From Argopecten irradians (taxonomy: Eukaryota; Mollusca; Bivalvia; Pectinida; Pectinidae), in contig NC_091140.1 of NCBI RefSeq assembly GCF_041381155.1, positions 19,930,864-19,994,863 of the forward strand: a stretch of 64,000 nt of DNA, read 5' to 3'. Under the pieces are notes generated by a model. It saw only the letters and a list, made by a program, of their open reading frames with translations. It did not search any database and was not told where the DNA came from. A program made the translations under genes and the position numbers. This document shows positions 1 through 12,345 of the stretch, piece by piece. Numbering within the stretch: position 1 is the stretch's first letter; the number at the start of each line of letters is the position of its first letter.

Positions 1-752
1 TTATAATAGGCCAGCTTCAGGCGTGTGGTACAACAAGGAGTATGGATGGTGTATCTAGGCCTAACGTGAAACGACATCGGTTTGACTACCAGTTCCAGAA
101 CACAAATATTTGTAAGTCATGTTTCCTCTACATCAACAACATCAATGGACATTATCTTAAAAATATCAGAACCCATTTTATTAAGCATGGTGCGGTTCCT
201 AGGATACATGGAAACACAGGGAAAAAGCCCAAGAATGCTGTAACATATGACCATGTACAACAAGTAGTACAGTTTATTTCAAGGTATGTATAGTGTATTT
301 ATGCACATGATGTAATTTATAGTTATAACTCAATGTCCTCCTATAAACTACAGTATTCGTAGATGAAAAGCAGAATATTCAAATACAAATGTACTCTATG
401 TACATGCAGAATTAATGAAATGCTCTGAATTATTAATTTTAATTTTATTTGATTTAAGCAAAAGTAATATTACAAATCATAGACTATTACATTATAAATC
501 ACTTGTCATTTAACTTAAAAATTTGACATAATTTTTTTTTCATCCGTAAGGTATGCAGATAAAATTGGATTGCCTCAGCCTGCTGCCCCACGTGGACGAG
601 ATAGCTTTCCGCCAATTTATCTACCTGGCAGTGATACTTATATATCTGTTCATAAGAAGTACACTCAAGTTTGTCTGTGAGTATTAGATGAACCTCATAT
701 CTGGTATTTATTAATACTAAAACTCTAATTAATGAATAAATGTCACCATATA

Positions 753-1070
753 CGTATCCTCGATACCCCAGAGGTTCCGATCACTTACAATCTCTATACC
801 CCTGAACTATCTCATAGTAAAATTGAGAAAAAAATCTGAACCAATCACAGGCCTGCAAAATTTCCTTTGAAGACTACAGAGAGAGTGATGCCCAACTTCA
901 AAGCCACACAGTCAACAACAGTGTATCATTGGACAGCTCTTTTGATTTACAGCAAAGGACTAAATTGTATAACCTGTTCTGTTCTGTTGCCTACAGTTTT
1001 ACCATGAGATAGTCCATAGGTGTAGAGATTGTAAGTGATTTGAACCCCTGGAGTATCGAGGATGCCCTGT
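753..1070. mobile_element. MITE with about 70-bp terminal inverted repeats, hAT-like
   Basis: The left arm from 753 (CGTATCCTCGATAC...) and the right arm ending at 1070 are inverted copies of each other for about 70 bases, including CACTTACAATCTCTA and ACTATCTCAT. The octamer ACCATATA stands directly before and after (745-752 and 1071-1078), as expected for an 8-bp hAT target duplication. The centre has no coding capacity. It lies in intron 2 of the DUF7869-like gene. Confidence 0.75.
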
Positions 1071-2669
1071 ACCATATATAATGTATAATAAAAAATTATA
1101 TTACTGTATCATCCTTAGTGTGCTTTTGTCTACTCAATGGCTAGAACACAATATCTTTTAAAAGTTTTGCTAAATTGTTTAGGCATAAGAATAATAATTC
1201 AAATTTACTACTCTATATCGTTTCGCACAATCATGAATCTTAAAGATAAAATGATGGAATCTTTTTTATCTTCAACAGTGAAATAGGAAATAGATGTCTT
1301 TCCGAGACAACATTCAGGAGAATTTGGCATCAGTGTCTCCCTCATATTCAATTTATGTCCTGTAAGACTGATGTTTGTCACAAGTGTGAATCCTTCAGGA
1401 ATCGCATACAGAAGGTATGATAATTATTGCTATGCATATATGCAAAGTTATTTATAATATCATAATACATGTACTTCCTTGTGATACAGGTACCATGTTT
1501 TAACTAAAAAAATTCTTATAAAATGAAATAAGAAATGAAAATCAAAAGATGGTTTTGTGAACAAAAGAAATTATTTAATTTTTTTTTTTTGTGTCTAAAT
1601 TAGTCAACTTGCTAAAAATGAAATATTGTAAAATATAAAATAGGTTTTGACAAGATTTTGGTACATTAAAGGCTACCACAGAGACGGACAAAATGGAGGC
1701 CACTACAGACTTTGCTAACCACATTTCATCAGCTCAAATGGAGAGAGATTATTATCGAGAAAGGTGTCAGGCTGCTATTGCAGGTCTCTGAGATCACCCC
1801 AAGTCACATGTTGCTATTCCTCCAGCGTCCCTAGACCTCGATGATGTCCACTACACCTTTGATTTTGCCCAGAGTGTACTTCTACCCACCCATTGTAGAC
1901 AGGAAGGTGCTTTGTACTTCAGGTAATTTTGTTTTATTAAATGCAAACTGTACACCTATATTTGAGTTGAATGAGAGGAAATCATTCAGTGACTGTGTTT
2001 TTACATTTTGAAGTAGTGATAGAAACAATTTAAATTCCTTGCAGATGTTTAATATATTTTCATGGTAGATCAACCCACATAGGCAGTTATAAAGTACTGT
2101 CCGTAGGTCAGAGATTTTTTTTCTTGGTATTCTAATTTTTCTATATCTCTTAAAGCTGGCATATCCTGTAATAGTCCTGTCCATTTACAAGATGTAAAAT
2201 AAACCAAAGTAAACCTATGTCATAATTTGTTTTGTAAAAACTTATTTAATTAGTATCACTTTCAATATTTCTGTCCTATAAAATTCACCATCATCAATCT
2301 GATATATTTAACACTGGATCATACTTTCTCTCCTGAATTAATTAAGTTTTTGATAATATACTATATTTCTTAATTTTCAAATCTCCATATAAAGCCAATC
2401 TGTTTGGTATTTGTAATGATGGCCGCACATTACAGACAATCTACTTGTTTGGTGAGGATCAGTGCATAGGTCTAGATGGATCACAGAGCCACTCAGCCAA
2501 CTCTGTGATATCAATGCTTCACCATTATTTTGAGCATCATGGGGAAGGGGAAAAGACGGTTTATCTTAACGCAGATAATTGTGGTGGACAGAACAAGAAT
2601 CAGGTATGAAACACATTCAACTGAGGTATTGTGATAAAACATGTGCAACCCTGGTCAATATAAGCCACA

Positions 2670-2745
2670 ATATACTGCTTGGTTAGAACTTCTCTATAGA
2701 ACCCAGAGGTCCCGAGTTCGAACCCTTGAAGATGCAGTGATTATG
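2670..2745 (+). repeat. tRNA-like SINE head fragment
   Basis: TGCTTGGTTAGAACTT resembles a tRNA A box and GTCCCGAGTTCGAACCC a B box, at tRNA-like spacing. No clamped acceptor stem is visible, so this looks like a SINE head in an intron and not a working tRNA gene. Confidence 0.35.
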
Positions 2746-3650
2746 TTTATAAAAAAAATCATGTGCTCTGTTTGTAATTATTATGTAAATTAACATACTC
2801 AATTTATATTGTATTAATTTCAGAACTTATTTTGTAGTACTACATATTCTTTTTTACAATACATTGAAAAGTACTTGTGATGTGACAGCAGTGTTAGACT
2901 GTCAGTGCACACTGCATACATTGGTATATTCATGCAGATTTTTGACATAGCTTTCCAGTCATGTGATTAATACAATCATCACAATATTACCGGTTTTAAA
3001 CTGTAATCTATAAGTCTCTGACTCCAAATGACTTTTTCCTGTAAGCATTGTGTGATTATGTGCAATACTATTTTAACAAATATCCATATGTGACATGTCC
3101 CACCCCATTTTATGATAACAGATATAGATCAATAAGAGTGTTGGTTCTGCTTTTTATAATGCAGTGCTATTTGTATGTTTTAATTATTCAGGTTGTCACA
3201 AGCTATCTCGCATGGAGGGTCGCAAATGGTTACCACAAAGACATCCATCTTCACTTCATGAAACCATATCATGCTCGATGTCTTGTAGATGGAATGTTTG
3301 GTATTGCCAGAAGGAAAATTCGGAGGAATGATGTTGATAGTTTGTCTGACCTCAAAATGACCATTGATGCGTCATCCACACATAACCAGGCAGATGTTTA
3401 TAGCGAGCTGTCTCCAAACTCATGGATATGGAGGGACTGGAAGCAGTTCTTTAAACCTGTTTTCAGAGCTGTACCTGGGATTACCAAATATCACCACTTC
3501 CACTTTTCTTCAACCAATACAGGTACATTGTACTTCTGGTGGTTTTTTTTTTTTTTACATAAACACAAAATTACAATATAAACCTTAACTTATTGTTTAC
3601 CTAGAATAGTAAGGTGTTTTTCTTGGTTGTGAATTTTAAGTCAGTTATCA

Positions 3651-3775
3651 GGCCGGAGTGGCCGAGTGGTTACATAATGTAAAATGTCCTGATATATATA
3701 TACCACACGTCTTCAGGTACTAAATGATGGTTGGTGATTTTACTCTGGGTACTCCGGCTTTCCACCAGGAATTAA
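3651..3775 (+). repeat. tRNA-derived SINE in intron 6
   Basis: GGCCGGAGTGGCCGAGTGG at the left is a Ser/Leu-tRNA-type head. The right part (about 3748-3770) has CTCTGGGTACTCCGGCTTT, a diverged form of the G-T-T-T-T-C/ACTCCGGTTTCC core common in molluscan SINEs. The same core occurs in reverse orientation at about 7605, 27530 and 42790. Confidence 0.5.
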
Positions 3776-4112
3776 TGTTAAAAGGATGTTTAAATAATCA
3801 AACAAAACCAAATAAGGTTGTTATTAGTCTACTGAAAGTATTTTACTGTGTATTTTGTTTTCATTCAGGAATGGTGAAAGTGAAGACAAGCGTTGGTGGA
3901 GATCACACAGTTGTGAGACTTCTGAAGAGAGGAAAGGAAATACCAAATGGCATGCCAGTAAGACTAGAAGCAAAAGTCTTTCTCCAGAACGAACATGGTA
4001 TTTATATAAAAACATCAGAGCTTTTGTAAAGGATCCTTCAAAAGACCTTCTTTGCCCTCTTCCAACTGTCCCAGAGCCTACCAAATCTACACAACCTCAT
4101 ACAGAAGAATAA

Positions 4113-5820
4113 ATCAAACATGGTTTTGAGTTTAATTTTCTCTGTATTTTTAGGGTACAGACATTTAATCTTGATACTAATGTAAAGTGAAATTTGTTTA
4201 AAAAAATTGATATGATCTAATGTGTCCTTGTGAGCTTCTTTGTGTCTAACAGATAATTTTGCAGTAGTACTGATGCATCGATGTGAGTAATGTACATTGT
4301 ATTTAGCTAATGAATGATCCTTTAACTATACATACAGCTGTACATTGTACATGTAGTCACTGTAAGGGTACTCAGTAAGTCAAACATCTGGAATCTGAAC
4401 ACATCTTACTCTTTGATTTACTCAATAGTACTTATTCAAAAGGGAGATATCCTGCAGTTGTTGATTTCTAACAGTAATAAGCTATATGTATGTAAATTAT
4501 TGTACTTTTCACTCTTTGCATTGATTTCGTAGGTATTTAATGATCGTGGAAGTGAAAATCCCCACGTGATTAAAAGCAACTATATACAGTAAAATGATCT
4601 TGTCATCAGTAAAACTGGTTCCTTTTGGTTTCTGATGATTGTTTCAAAATGTCAAATGTTTTAAGTCATTACTTTTTTAACAATATACATTTGTGCCTGC
4701 AACAAAACAAAGATTGTCTGTCCATCTCTCTTCTGCCTCTCCTTAATCTGAATGTCTTTGTGCATCATGCAATGATTATAATTATAATCCTGCTTGATTC
4801 TGTAGTCTACTGTATTATGATTAATATCACATAATACACATATAGCATACCTATATTCTTTTCTATCAAACAACATGTTTATGTTTATAATTCAGCAGTT
4901 TCTTTCGAAATAGTTCGGAAATTTATTTCTGTAATTTCTTTCAAAGTATTTTGGAAATTTATTTCTGCAATTTCTTTTGAAGTATTTTGGAAATTTATTT
5001 CTGCAATTTCTTTCAAAGTATTTTAGAAATTTATTTCTGCATACCTGTAATGTGTTTTATCTTTCAGTTGATTATATGATTCACAGTATGTTAAGTCAAT
5101 TAAGAAATTAATGTGAGACATCATGTTGAGATAATATGAGAGGGCACAAAGAGGTACAAGTTGGGTGTGAGATTGTAATAATTCGTGAAAGAGATGTGGT
5201 TGAGGTAGTGTGAGAACATGAAATGTAAATGTAGAAGTTATGAGTAATTGGATCTTTATTGTTATAATTATATAAATATATATGTTGTTAATTATCATTG
5301 TACTAAATAAATGAATCTAAACAACAGATATATATTTGTTGCTTTGTTTGTTATAACTATCCATTCATTTAACAGCTACTTGCACTTTCTAGACTGGATA
5401 ACCACCGGAAACGTGTACATCATGCATTACTATAGTTCTGTTGGGTATTAGTTTTTGATGGCATGCTACTTATACATAGTCTCTCATTAAAAGCAAAAAG
5501 TAAATTAAGTCCATGCAATATATATAAAGCATGTAACATACATCTGTATCATTCATCAATTAAAAAATAAAGTGTTATACAACTAACCTCAATGATGACG
5601 TCGTCAAAAATGACGTTAAACAGCGGAGGTAAAACAACGTCATGAAAAACGTCAACGTCATTTTACAAACCAAATGTTACATACATTCAATTATGTATAA
5701 TATTGTCAAATGTTGATGCACTGAAAATATTTTTACACCATTTTAATCCTTAGAACCTCTAGATTGTGAATCAACAAAAAACTCAAAATCGATTTTTTAT
5801 GACTTAAGGACCTAAATCCC
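4113..5820. other. Intergenic stretch, no gene seen
   Basis: AT-rich sequence between the DUF7869-like gene and the first array fragment. The short frames here lack domains and splice context. It contains the 4895-5040 minisatellite, and at 5593-5662 a cluster of TGACGT half-sites that resemble CRE/ATF sites; no gene start is close enough to give them a role. Confidence 0.6.
4895..5040. repeat. 36-bp minisatellite, about four units
   Basis: The unit reads AATTTCTTTCAAAGTATTTT followed by GGAAATTTATTTCTGC and repeats about four times with few changes. The first unit is the most diverged. Confidence 0.85.
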
Positions 5821-6500
5821 AACATGTGTTGATTCATTTGATTACTTAACTGAGTATTCTTTGAACAGCTTGCATCAAAATACGAACCATATTGCCTACA
5901 TTTCGATGTGATTAGATTAACAGATGCTAGACGATTAAAGATTTTTATTTTAAATAACGACAATAATTTGATCGACAGGATCTGAACAGAGATACAGTTA
6001 TAGAAGATGAGAGTGGTAAATCTATGAAAGCCAAAATGGTGTTTGCCGCCGGCATAGAGTACCTGAAAAAACATGCCGAGGGTTTGTTGAATACCAGAGG
6101 TATGGACTTCAACGAGTGGGAGATCAGATGGGTACTTACGGTACCTGCCATTTGGTCGGATGCGGCCAAACAATTTATGCGAGAATCTGCTCAAAGGGTA
6201 TGGATATTATATGTTTCATATATTATTTTTTTCTAAAACTTGTTTAGCAATAAATGTTTAGCAATAAATCTTAAAACGTCTGTTTGGAGTTTGCCTTTAA
6301 TGGAAGTCCGACATTGGTTTGTAGAGTAAAAATATTCATTAACAAAAATAATTTACATAAAGATAACGCGCGTTTTAATACTACGAGACATTTTGATATA
6401 ATTTTTATATTCACGTAATATCTGTATGAAGAGGCATGAGGTCAATGCACACACTGCCACAACTACGTTTAAACAAAACGTCTTTTAGCTTTATTAAAAT
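5821..6500 (+). repeat. Copy 0: isolated 680-bp block of the HSPA12 gene
   Basis: This block matches 51226-51904 almost base for base: the end of intron 2, all of exon 3 and the start of intron 3 of the HSPA12-like gene. Both edges are abrupt: left at AACATGTGTTGATTC, right at TTTATTAAAAT, where cassette copy 1 begins. Only a few single-base changes and small indels were seen by eye, so the duplication is recent. Confidence 0.85.
5979..6197 (+). pseudogene. HSPA12-like: Orphan HSPA12-like exon 3
   Basis: A 219-base exon with a clean AG before and GT after, open for 73 codons. It encodes part of the Hsp70 nucleotide-binding domain, including the HSPA12-typical WVLTVPAIWSDAAKQFMRE. No other HSPA12 exon precedes it, and the next sequence downstream is cassette copy 1 and not exon 4. 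It cannot make an Hsp70 by itself, so I treat it as a gene fragment. The sequence is nearly identical to exon 3 of the five-exon gene at 51384-51602. Confidence 0.85.
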
Positions 6501-7601
6501 TATGTATAATACAATATCAAATGTCCTCAATGGTGGTGTCAATATATTGATGTAACAACAATGATGTGACACAAACAACTACAGATGTTACAGCCAATAT
6601 CCAATACTTACACCCTATCAAACGCCATCTGGCATTCCATAGTCAGATTGCATTTTGTCCATTGTGCTATTGGGATTGCGACGTATGATATAAACTTTCA
6701 ATTGACGGATCGCCAGCTGTCAATCAAACTCCCATATATCACCTGAGACGTTGTATTTTATATTGTGTATGTTACGACGTTTGCTCCGACATTGCATAGA
6801 TGCACGTGCACTTGCGACCATGTAGCTTGACTAGATACTGCCTGGCGATTTGTCAATACAGTACTTGCTTAATTTCCCTTACATTTAATGAAAATAATCA
6901 ATGAATTATCATCATATTTCGATTTGTTGCAATTGCAAAACTGTCATCTTAAAAACGCAGTAAAAGCGCAGAAACAGCTGTAATAACAAGTTAAGAGAAT
7001 TAAAAACGCTTTATCATCATTTATATTGGAATGATATCTAAGTTTCTATAGAAATGTGTTCTCCAGAAAGTGTAATTTAAAATCAAACATATTTGCTTGT
7101 TTGTTTTCGTGCTTAGAAAAATAACGTTTTGTGCAGTATGTTTTAGAGGAAAAAAGATGTTGAATGCACAATGTTAATTTTTAGTGTAAATATTTTCAAA
7201 TCTACTTATTTATTTGCTATGCAGTATTTTTTATGAATATTTTTTGTAAACCACAGAATGCGCATTCGCAGAACGTGGGGACGGACTCGTTGAACATGTC
7301 TTTGGTGTTGGTCTAGTTTATCACGGTTGTTCTGGAAGTGAAGTGAACGATTTTTATCTGCGTTTTGCAAGCGTATAGAAAGAGGTACGGGTTTTTCAGA
7401 GACATCATACCAATGAACATCAGTGATGATAAATCATCATTTCGATAGAAAATCGAATGTATTGATTTTTTACAGTAATACAAAACATTGATAAATACAA
7501 AGATAACCTTTATTTAGTTTACATCGATTGCGAAAAAAGACATGTACTTTTATGCAAATCACTTTCGATGGCCCAGAAGTAATCGCGTTAGAGGTCTTAA
7601 A

Positions 7602-7745
7602 GAGGGAGGAAACCGGAGTGCCCGGGGAAAACCCACGGGATAGTTTAGGTAGCTCTTGATCCTTTCACGTTCATGGCGAGTGTCGATCTCCAGCCGGCAA
7701 GGTGAATGGCGAGTGGACTAACCACTGCACCACCCAGCAACAGCG
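7602..7745 (-). repeat. tRNA-derived SINE, minus orientation (copy 1)
   Basis: On the minus strand it starts GGTGGTGCAGTGGTTAGTCC (A-box-like), then has GGAGATCGACACTC (B-box-like), and ends in the CCGGGCACTCCGGTTTCCTC core. The same SINE is at 27529-27667 and 42787-42920, so it was present before the cassette duplicated. Confidence 0.6.
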
Positions 7746-8865
7746 ATTAATAGGAAGGGTCAGTTATCTAACTTTATCAATTGCATATGAATATAATATA
7801 TTGATGACATTGTTTACAGTCAAAGCAGCATTTAATAATTATATTTACCACTAGCCTTTATGGCAATTATCTATGTATGTTTCCTAGTTATTATTTTGTA
7901 TTTCTCAGGAAACATTTTTTCTTAATAATATTACAAAATGGTTTAAAGAGAGTCTTGTTTCGTATGAGTTTTAATAAAAAAAAACACATTATTGAAATAA
8001 AAAAAATATTTTTATTCGCTTGTGATGGTCCAGAAAGTAAAATGTATCGATTTTACTTGATTGATAGCATTGCGTTATCTTTGTTTTAGATACTTAAATA
8101 ATTGATAACTCTACCCCATTGAAGACCACGACTACACCAAAGAGTACAGCGAGTAAGTGTTTGGTAAACGACTTTGACAATGTGTCGTGTCATCATGGCA
8201 ATCCAATATACACGCATATGGTGAATAGAAAGTCAGGAAAAATAATTTATGATTTTGATTCAATGAGACAAACTTACTTACCAAGCGCAGCGGTGATAAA
8301 AGGAAACATGTATTCCAATGGAACACAATGTAATTAAAACGTCCCTCGTCACCCTTTAATCTATTGTCCCCATCCTCTAATGTCACTGTAAAGATTCGCA
8401 CTTCTGTTGTCGGTTTAATTCGGTAATGTGTCATGTTTTCTTCAGCGACCCCACCAATTAGTACAGACAAAACTGCGATAAGGCCAGGTAAAATCCTCAA
8501 TCTAGTTTCATTTTCTTGCATTTTATTTTTCGGTTATTGAACTCATATAAATGTATTTTTGGAGCAAAACTTATAAAAAAATTAAAAGTTAAATATCTAC
8601 AAAATAACAAATAAAAATGTATACTCTTATCGAAACCTTAGATATGAACCACTACAAACAGCCGTGTATTTTATTTCACATAAATATGTAAATAAATTGA
8701 ATGAATTTTTTGTTATTTTATTAATCCGCCATCGGTCTATATACCTAGTAATAGTACCTCTTCCCTTTGTTGTTTTACAAAATACAGATCTAGAGTACTC
8801 TACGGTTCCACCAACCTCCACAGCAAGTCCACCTTCTTCTACCGGTAACGTTATTACCAATAAAG

Positions 8866-9739
8866 GTAGGCTGTCAATCATTATAATAACTGTTATTATA
8901 GGGTCACGGCACAGACAGTATACGCAGTTTTGAAATGAAATAGTCTTGTTTCGAAAAATATGTGAATGTGTTCACGCTATCACGGGTCTTGCAAATAAAT
9001 ACGCTTCTTAAAAAGTGTCAAAACACATTGAAGTCCAAATGAAATCAATTTTCAACAAATTTAAATATATTACATCTTGTTTTCAACCAAAATAATATTT
9101 CAATGACAAATGAAATGCATCGGGTCCGCCATCTTGGATTCAAGTAGTACTTTTAAAAAACGAACCACTTCTAGAGAGCAACCAACTAAATGGTTTTACA
9201 TAGACCACAGTGTTAAACTTTGTTAAAGTTTTGTACTGTATTATTAAAACAAATATATATTAGTTAGGTACTGTGTCCTATAATTAAAGTCTTGGTTCTC
9301 ATATAACACTAGATAGAAAAAAAGTTTGGGTCCTTCTGCTCAAACTCCAACCAGGGTAGCTTTATGAAAATCAGGCGCATTTTGCACTAAAAAAAAATCC
9401 GGAAATTCTAATGTTTTTACCTATTCATTATCAAAATTGATATTTTGAACCTAAATCTCAATATGAATTTCCAAATTGATATCATGGTTATCTAGGAATA
9501 ATTACCTGTCAGAAAACATTTTTACTTTTGAAATTCATTATTAGCCAGCAAATCAGCGGCCGGGTTAAAATTCTATCCTGGGCTCAATAAGGGGCCATTT
9601 CAAAGGTCTTTTTTTATTTAGTTGGTTGATCCCTTCTACCTGTTCGACTGGCGCAAAGTATACCGTTACAACTGGTAGGAACCGCAAATGGAACGCACGC
9701 CCAGTATATTGATGGTGAATTACTATTGACCTTTTATAG
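8866..9739. other. TPC intron, no gene seen
   Basis: Long intron between the Thr/Pro-rich exon and the first Cys-module exon. It is conserved in copy 2 (28794-29666), including the motif GTCCGCCATCTTGGATTCAA. I see no coding signal. Confidence 0.4.
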
Positions 9740-12114
9740 ATTGTATATATGAGCAAGTTCCCGGTGCTAGCCGTGAGTTCCGGACACCGATGGCGTGGAT
9801 GCCAGGACAATACATGTGCTTTTCGTGTAACATAGGACAAGAATTCGACATCACGGCATGTAGCTGCGTAGACGAAAAAGGTATCCGACTCTGTAAACTG
9901 ATTGTACAGAAATTTCAAATAGGATAAGAAAGTTATTTGCTACTTCAAAATATTATTATTATATAATTACGCCAACAAAAAATATTTCATCCCAGAAATG
10001 TTTGGAGAGCTAACACAACAGGATAACAGACAATATGTATATGATAACTTGAACCAATATAATCTGCTCTCGAATGGCTTTTGAAAATATTGGGTGAAAT
10101 TATGTATATTTATGTAGGATTGTTCAAAATAACGACAGTATAAGTATACCAAAACATTGCATTTCATCCTTTGTTTCCACATGCATCAATTGTATTGCAT
10201 GATGGTTTATTGTTTAGTTGTTAATTTCGAAAGTGACGCATTTCGCGATGTGCTCATTGCAATTTATTGGCGGTGATTTCTTTGTAGCCCTTGAAAGCGT
10301 CATTTGCTTGTTATAACAAAATAACACATGACTTTTCAGCTTAGGCGTTGCATTTTGTTTACACCAATAGATTTCCTTTCTTCCGTCTGCTATCGGCGAC
10401 AATTACTTCCGCTTCTTGCTTTGGAGGGCTGAAGTTGGTTGCGAGTTCCTAGTTCCACGGGACAACGATATGACTATAGCATGTGTCAGACGTGCCCAAC
10501 CTGCGTCACCCAAAGGTAAATTGGGGATCGAATAGAACCGATGATATAATTTTCACGCACTTAAATTTTTCTGGAAATTCCAATTGAAATGTATTATATT
10601 AGATTATATTTTTAAGTGATATTATGATATCTTATACATGTATAATATGTTTTGAAGAAGAGGAAAGCTAAATATAGATTATATCTTCGAAACAAATCCC
10701 ATTACTGCTTTGTATCTATTCGTGCTTATTTTTACACCAAAGTAACTAGTAAAAGTCACAATGCCTTATATCATATACAGGTCATAGGATCATTAAACAT
10801 TCTTAAGTCTATAACAGTTTTAAGTTTAGACTTAGCCAATCACAGATGACGTTACAAGAAGTTACGTCATTTTATTGCCTAAGCAATGACTGAATTCTCA
10901 GACAGTTTTACAGGTACTGCGTACAGGTATAATAGATGCATAATGAAATATAGTCTGCAAGTTGTAAGTCTTACTATGTAGATAAAGCTGTTATTACATA
11001 TAGTATGGGTTGACCTAAAATTATATTTCGGGAATGACTCATAAATTGTCGGTTGCTGTTGTTACTGACACAATTGCAAACTAAGTGACATACTTGCAAT
11101 ATTTCTTATTTCATTTTCTTAAATTTGCATTGATTTCCTTTTGTTTTGACAGCCTAAATATTCCGTCCTGCAAAACAAGAAGAGTTTTCATTCGTCGGAA
11201 ATCCAAAAATCAGAGTTATATTTTGTGTTTTTCTGTAACGTTTGTGATTTATTTTCGTGTGTACTTGTCCATTGAACCAAATTATATACAAAGTTGCCAT
11301 TAAAACAGAAATAAAGACATACATAACTAACTCAGTTCTCATTGTTATGTAATTATAAAATGTTTTGGAATTGGTTTATGTTGATTTCAGTATATTCTTT
11401 GCTATTTAAATTGAATTGTCCTACTGTGGCATTCTTAAGCTGAAGTATGAAAGAAATATCAACCTACTTATAAATCCATTCTGTACGCGTTTGTTTCTTT
11501 TTCTAAACGTTTTAAGCTTGTTTTTGAAGGAATAAATGTAATGTCACAATTCATTGTAAATCTACAAGGATAAAAAGACTTATTAATGTAACAGAACTAC
11601 ACCTCATAAACCAACGAGAACAACCATTAACGCTTATACACGTTTATTTACATATTTGACTAATGAAAACATCGTGAAATTATCATAGCAATAAACAAAT
11701 TATTCACCGTGAGCAAAGGAAGCTACAACAGCAGCTACACTTTTACTGATTCGGAAAGGTAATGTTAATATAAAATCCAAACCCCCATCCGCATAAATTG
11801 TAGGTCATGTCAAGCATCGTACATGAGATTTTGTGAAAAACGTAATAGCAAAACCGTAAGACAATATTGGTTTATAAACCAAGTTCCTTGAAACAATAAA
11901 CAATAAAAAAAATTAAATATGATAGGCAAGGCAATTGTAGGGATTGAGTGATACACTTTTTTCTCCCACTATTATCTGAAGATTTTTCACCAGTTTTAGC
12001 CGTCAGAGATTTTCTTCTCAACCCCTAGGGTTAGCGCCCGCTAACCTTTTGAACCTGATTACAATTACGTGACATCATGACTTAATGCTGCGTAACCGTG
12101 GCGTGCATTGTCGA

Positions 12115-12122
12115 TGACGTCA
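12115..12122. promoter_or_regulatory. CRE-like TGACGTCA palindrome
   Basis: A perfect TGACGTCA with a further TGACGT half-site nearby (12131-12136). It lies beyond the 3' end of the minus-strand GT gene, so any regulatory role is uncertain. The same site is in copy 2 at about 33421-33428. Confidence 0.25.
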
Positions 12123-12241
12123 TCAATATTGACGTGAAGTCGACAAAACAATGTTCATGTCGCCGCGAGAATGCTTCTGTTAAGCCGTTATCTCGTCTCT
12201 TTTGTTTCTGGGAGGAAAATAACCATTCCTTATCTATGAAC

Positions 12242-12345
12242 GTGTGACAACGAAATCACAATCCCAAGGATAATTCATGAAGCCTAGGTATGGACGTTCA
12301 TGAATTACCTGTACCTACTACCGGGTTTTGATTTCGTTGTCACAC
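12242..12345. mobile_element. Foldback MITE of about 104 bp (copy 1)
   Basis: GTGTGACAACGAAATCA at the left is the inverse of TGATTTCGTTGTCACAC at the right, with a second inner inverted pair around TTCATGAATTA. It lies about 110 bases beyond the stop of the GT gene. Copy 2 has it at 33549-33653, so it predates that duplication. Confidence 0.7.

Larger units (their letters stand above)
3..4112 (+). pseudogene. DUF7869-like multi-exon gene, 5' end outside window, probably decayed
   Basis: Seven exons can be followed by GT-AG borders: 3(or 42)-292, 551-676, 1279-1414, 1672-1922, 2395-2603, 3192-3522 and 3869-4112. The protein resembles a large multicopy family of aquatic invertebrates carrying the DUF7869 domain. 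Recognisable parts in order are RFDYQFQNTNICKS and HGNTGKKP in exon 1, a CHKCESFRNRI Cys pair in exon 3, an ERDYYRERCQ helix in exon 4, YLNADNCGGQNKN in exon 5 (which looks like the acidic part of an RNase H-like fold), SYLAWRV and the Trp-rich part in exon 6, and SPERTWYLYKNIR near the C-terminus. Exon 4 has an in-frame TGA at about 1790, exons 4 and 5 do not join in phase, and the last exon changes frame between GMPVRLEA and SLSPERTW. I therefore call it a pseudogene, though sequencing error or unusual splicing is possible. An AATAAA overlaps the stop codon (4108-4113). Family function is unknown to me; a DNA-transposase origin is an inference. Confidence 0.62.
7257..11303 (+). pseudogene. 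TPC copy 1: Thr/Pro-rich, Cys-module extracellular protein gene (decayed)
   Basis: I do not recognise the family. Seven likely exons with AG/GT borders: 7257-7384 (CAFAERGDGLVEHVFGVGL), 8090-8152 and 8446-8487 (Thr/Pro-rich), 8788-8865 (Thr/Pro/Ser-rich), 9740-9880 (PGQYMCFSCNIG Cys module), 10371-10515 (MCQTCPTCV Cys module) and possibly 11153-11303 with a hydrophobic C-terminal stretch. The first five join in phase 1, the pattern of shuffled extracellular modules, so a secreted or single-pass membrane protein with mucin-like stalks is inferred. In this copy a 5-base duplication shifts the frame in the first exon (7335-7344), the second has a TAA (8095-8097), and a local inversion-like change puts a stop in the sixth. 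It converges on the GT gene. Exon calls come from splice phase, with no homology support. Confidence 0.45.

Noticed and set aside
5733-6194. 153- and 74-residue minus-strand frames, repeated at 51168-51599
   Set aside because: Shadows of HSPA12 exon 3 on the opposite strand.
8132-8521. 129-residue minus-strand frame present in all three cassette copies
   Set aside because: It is antisense to two short Thr/Pro exons of TPC and has no domain; its conservation comes from the duplication.
9967-10402. Minus-strand frames of 71 and 62 residues conserved in copy 2
   Set aside because: No domain, no splice context, opposite to the TPC exon at 10371; conservation is by recent duplication.
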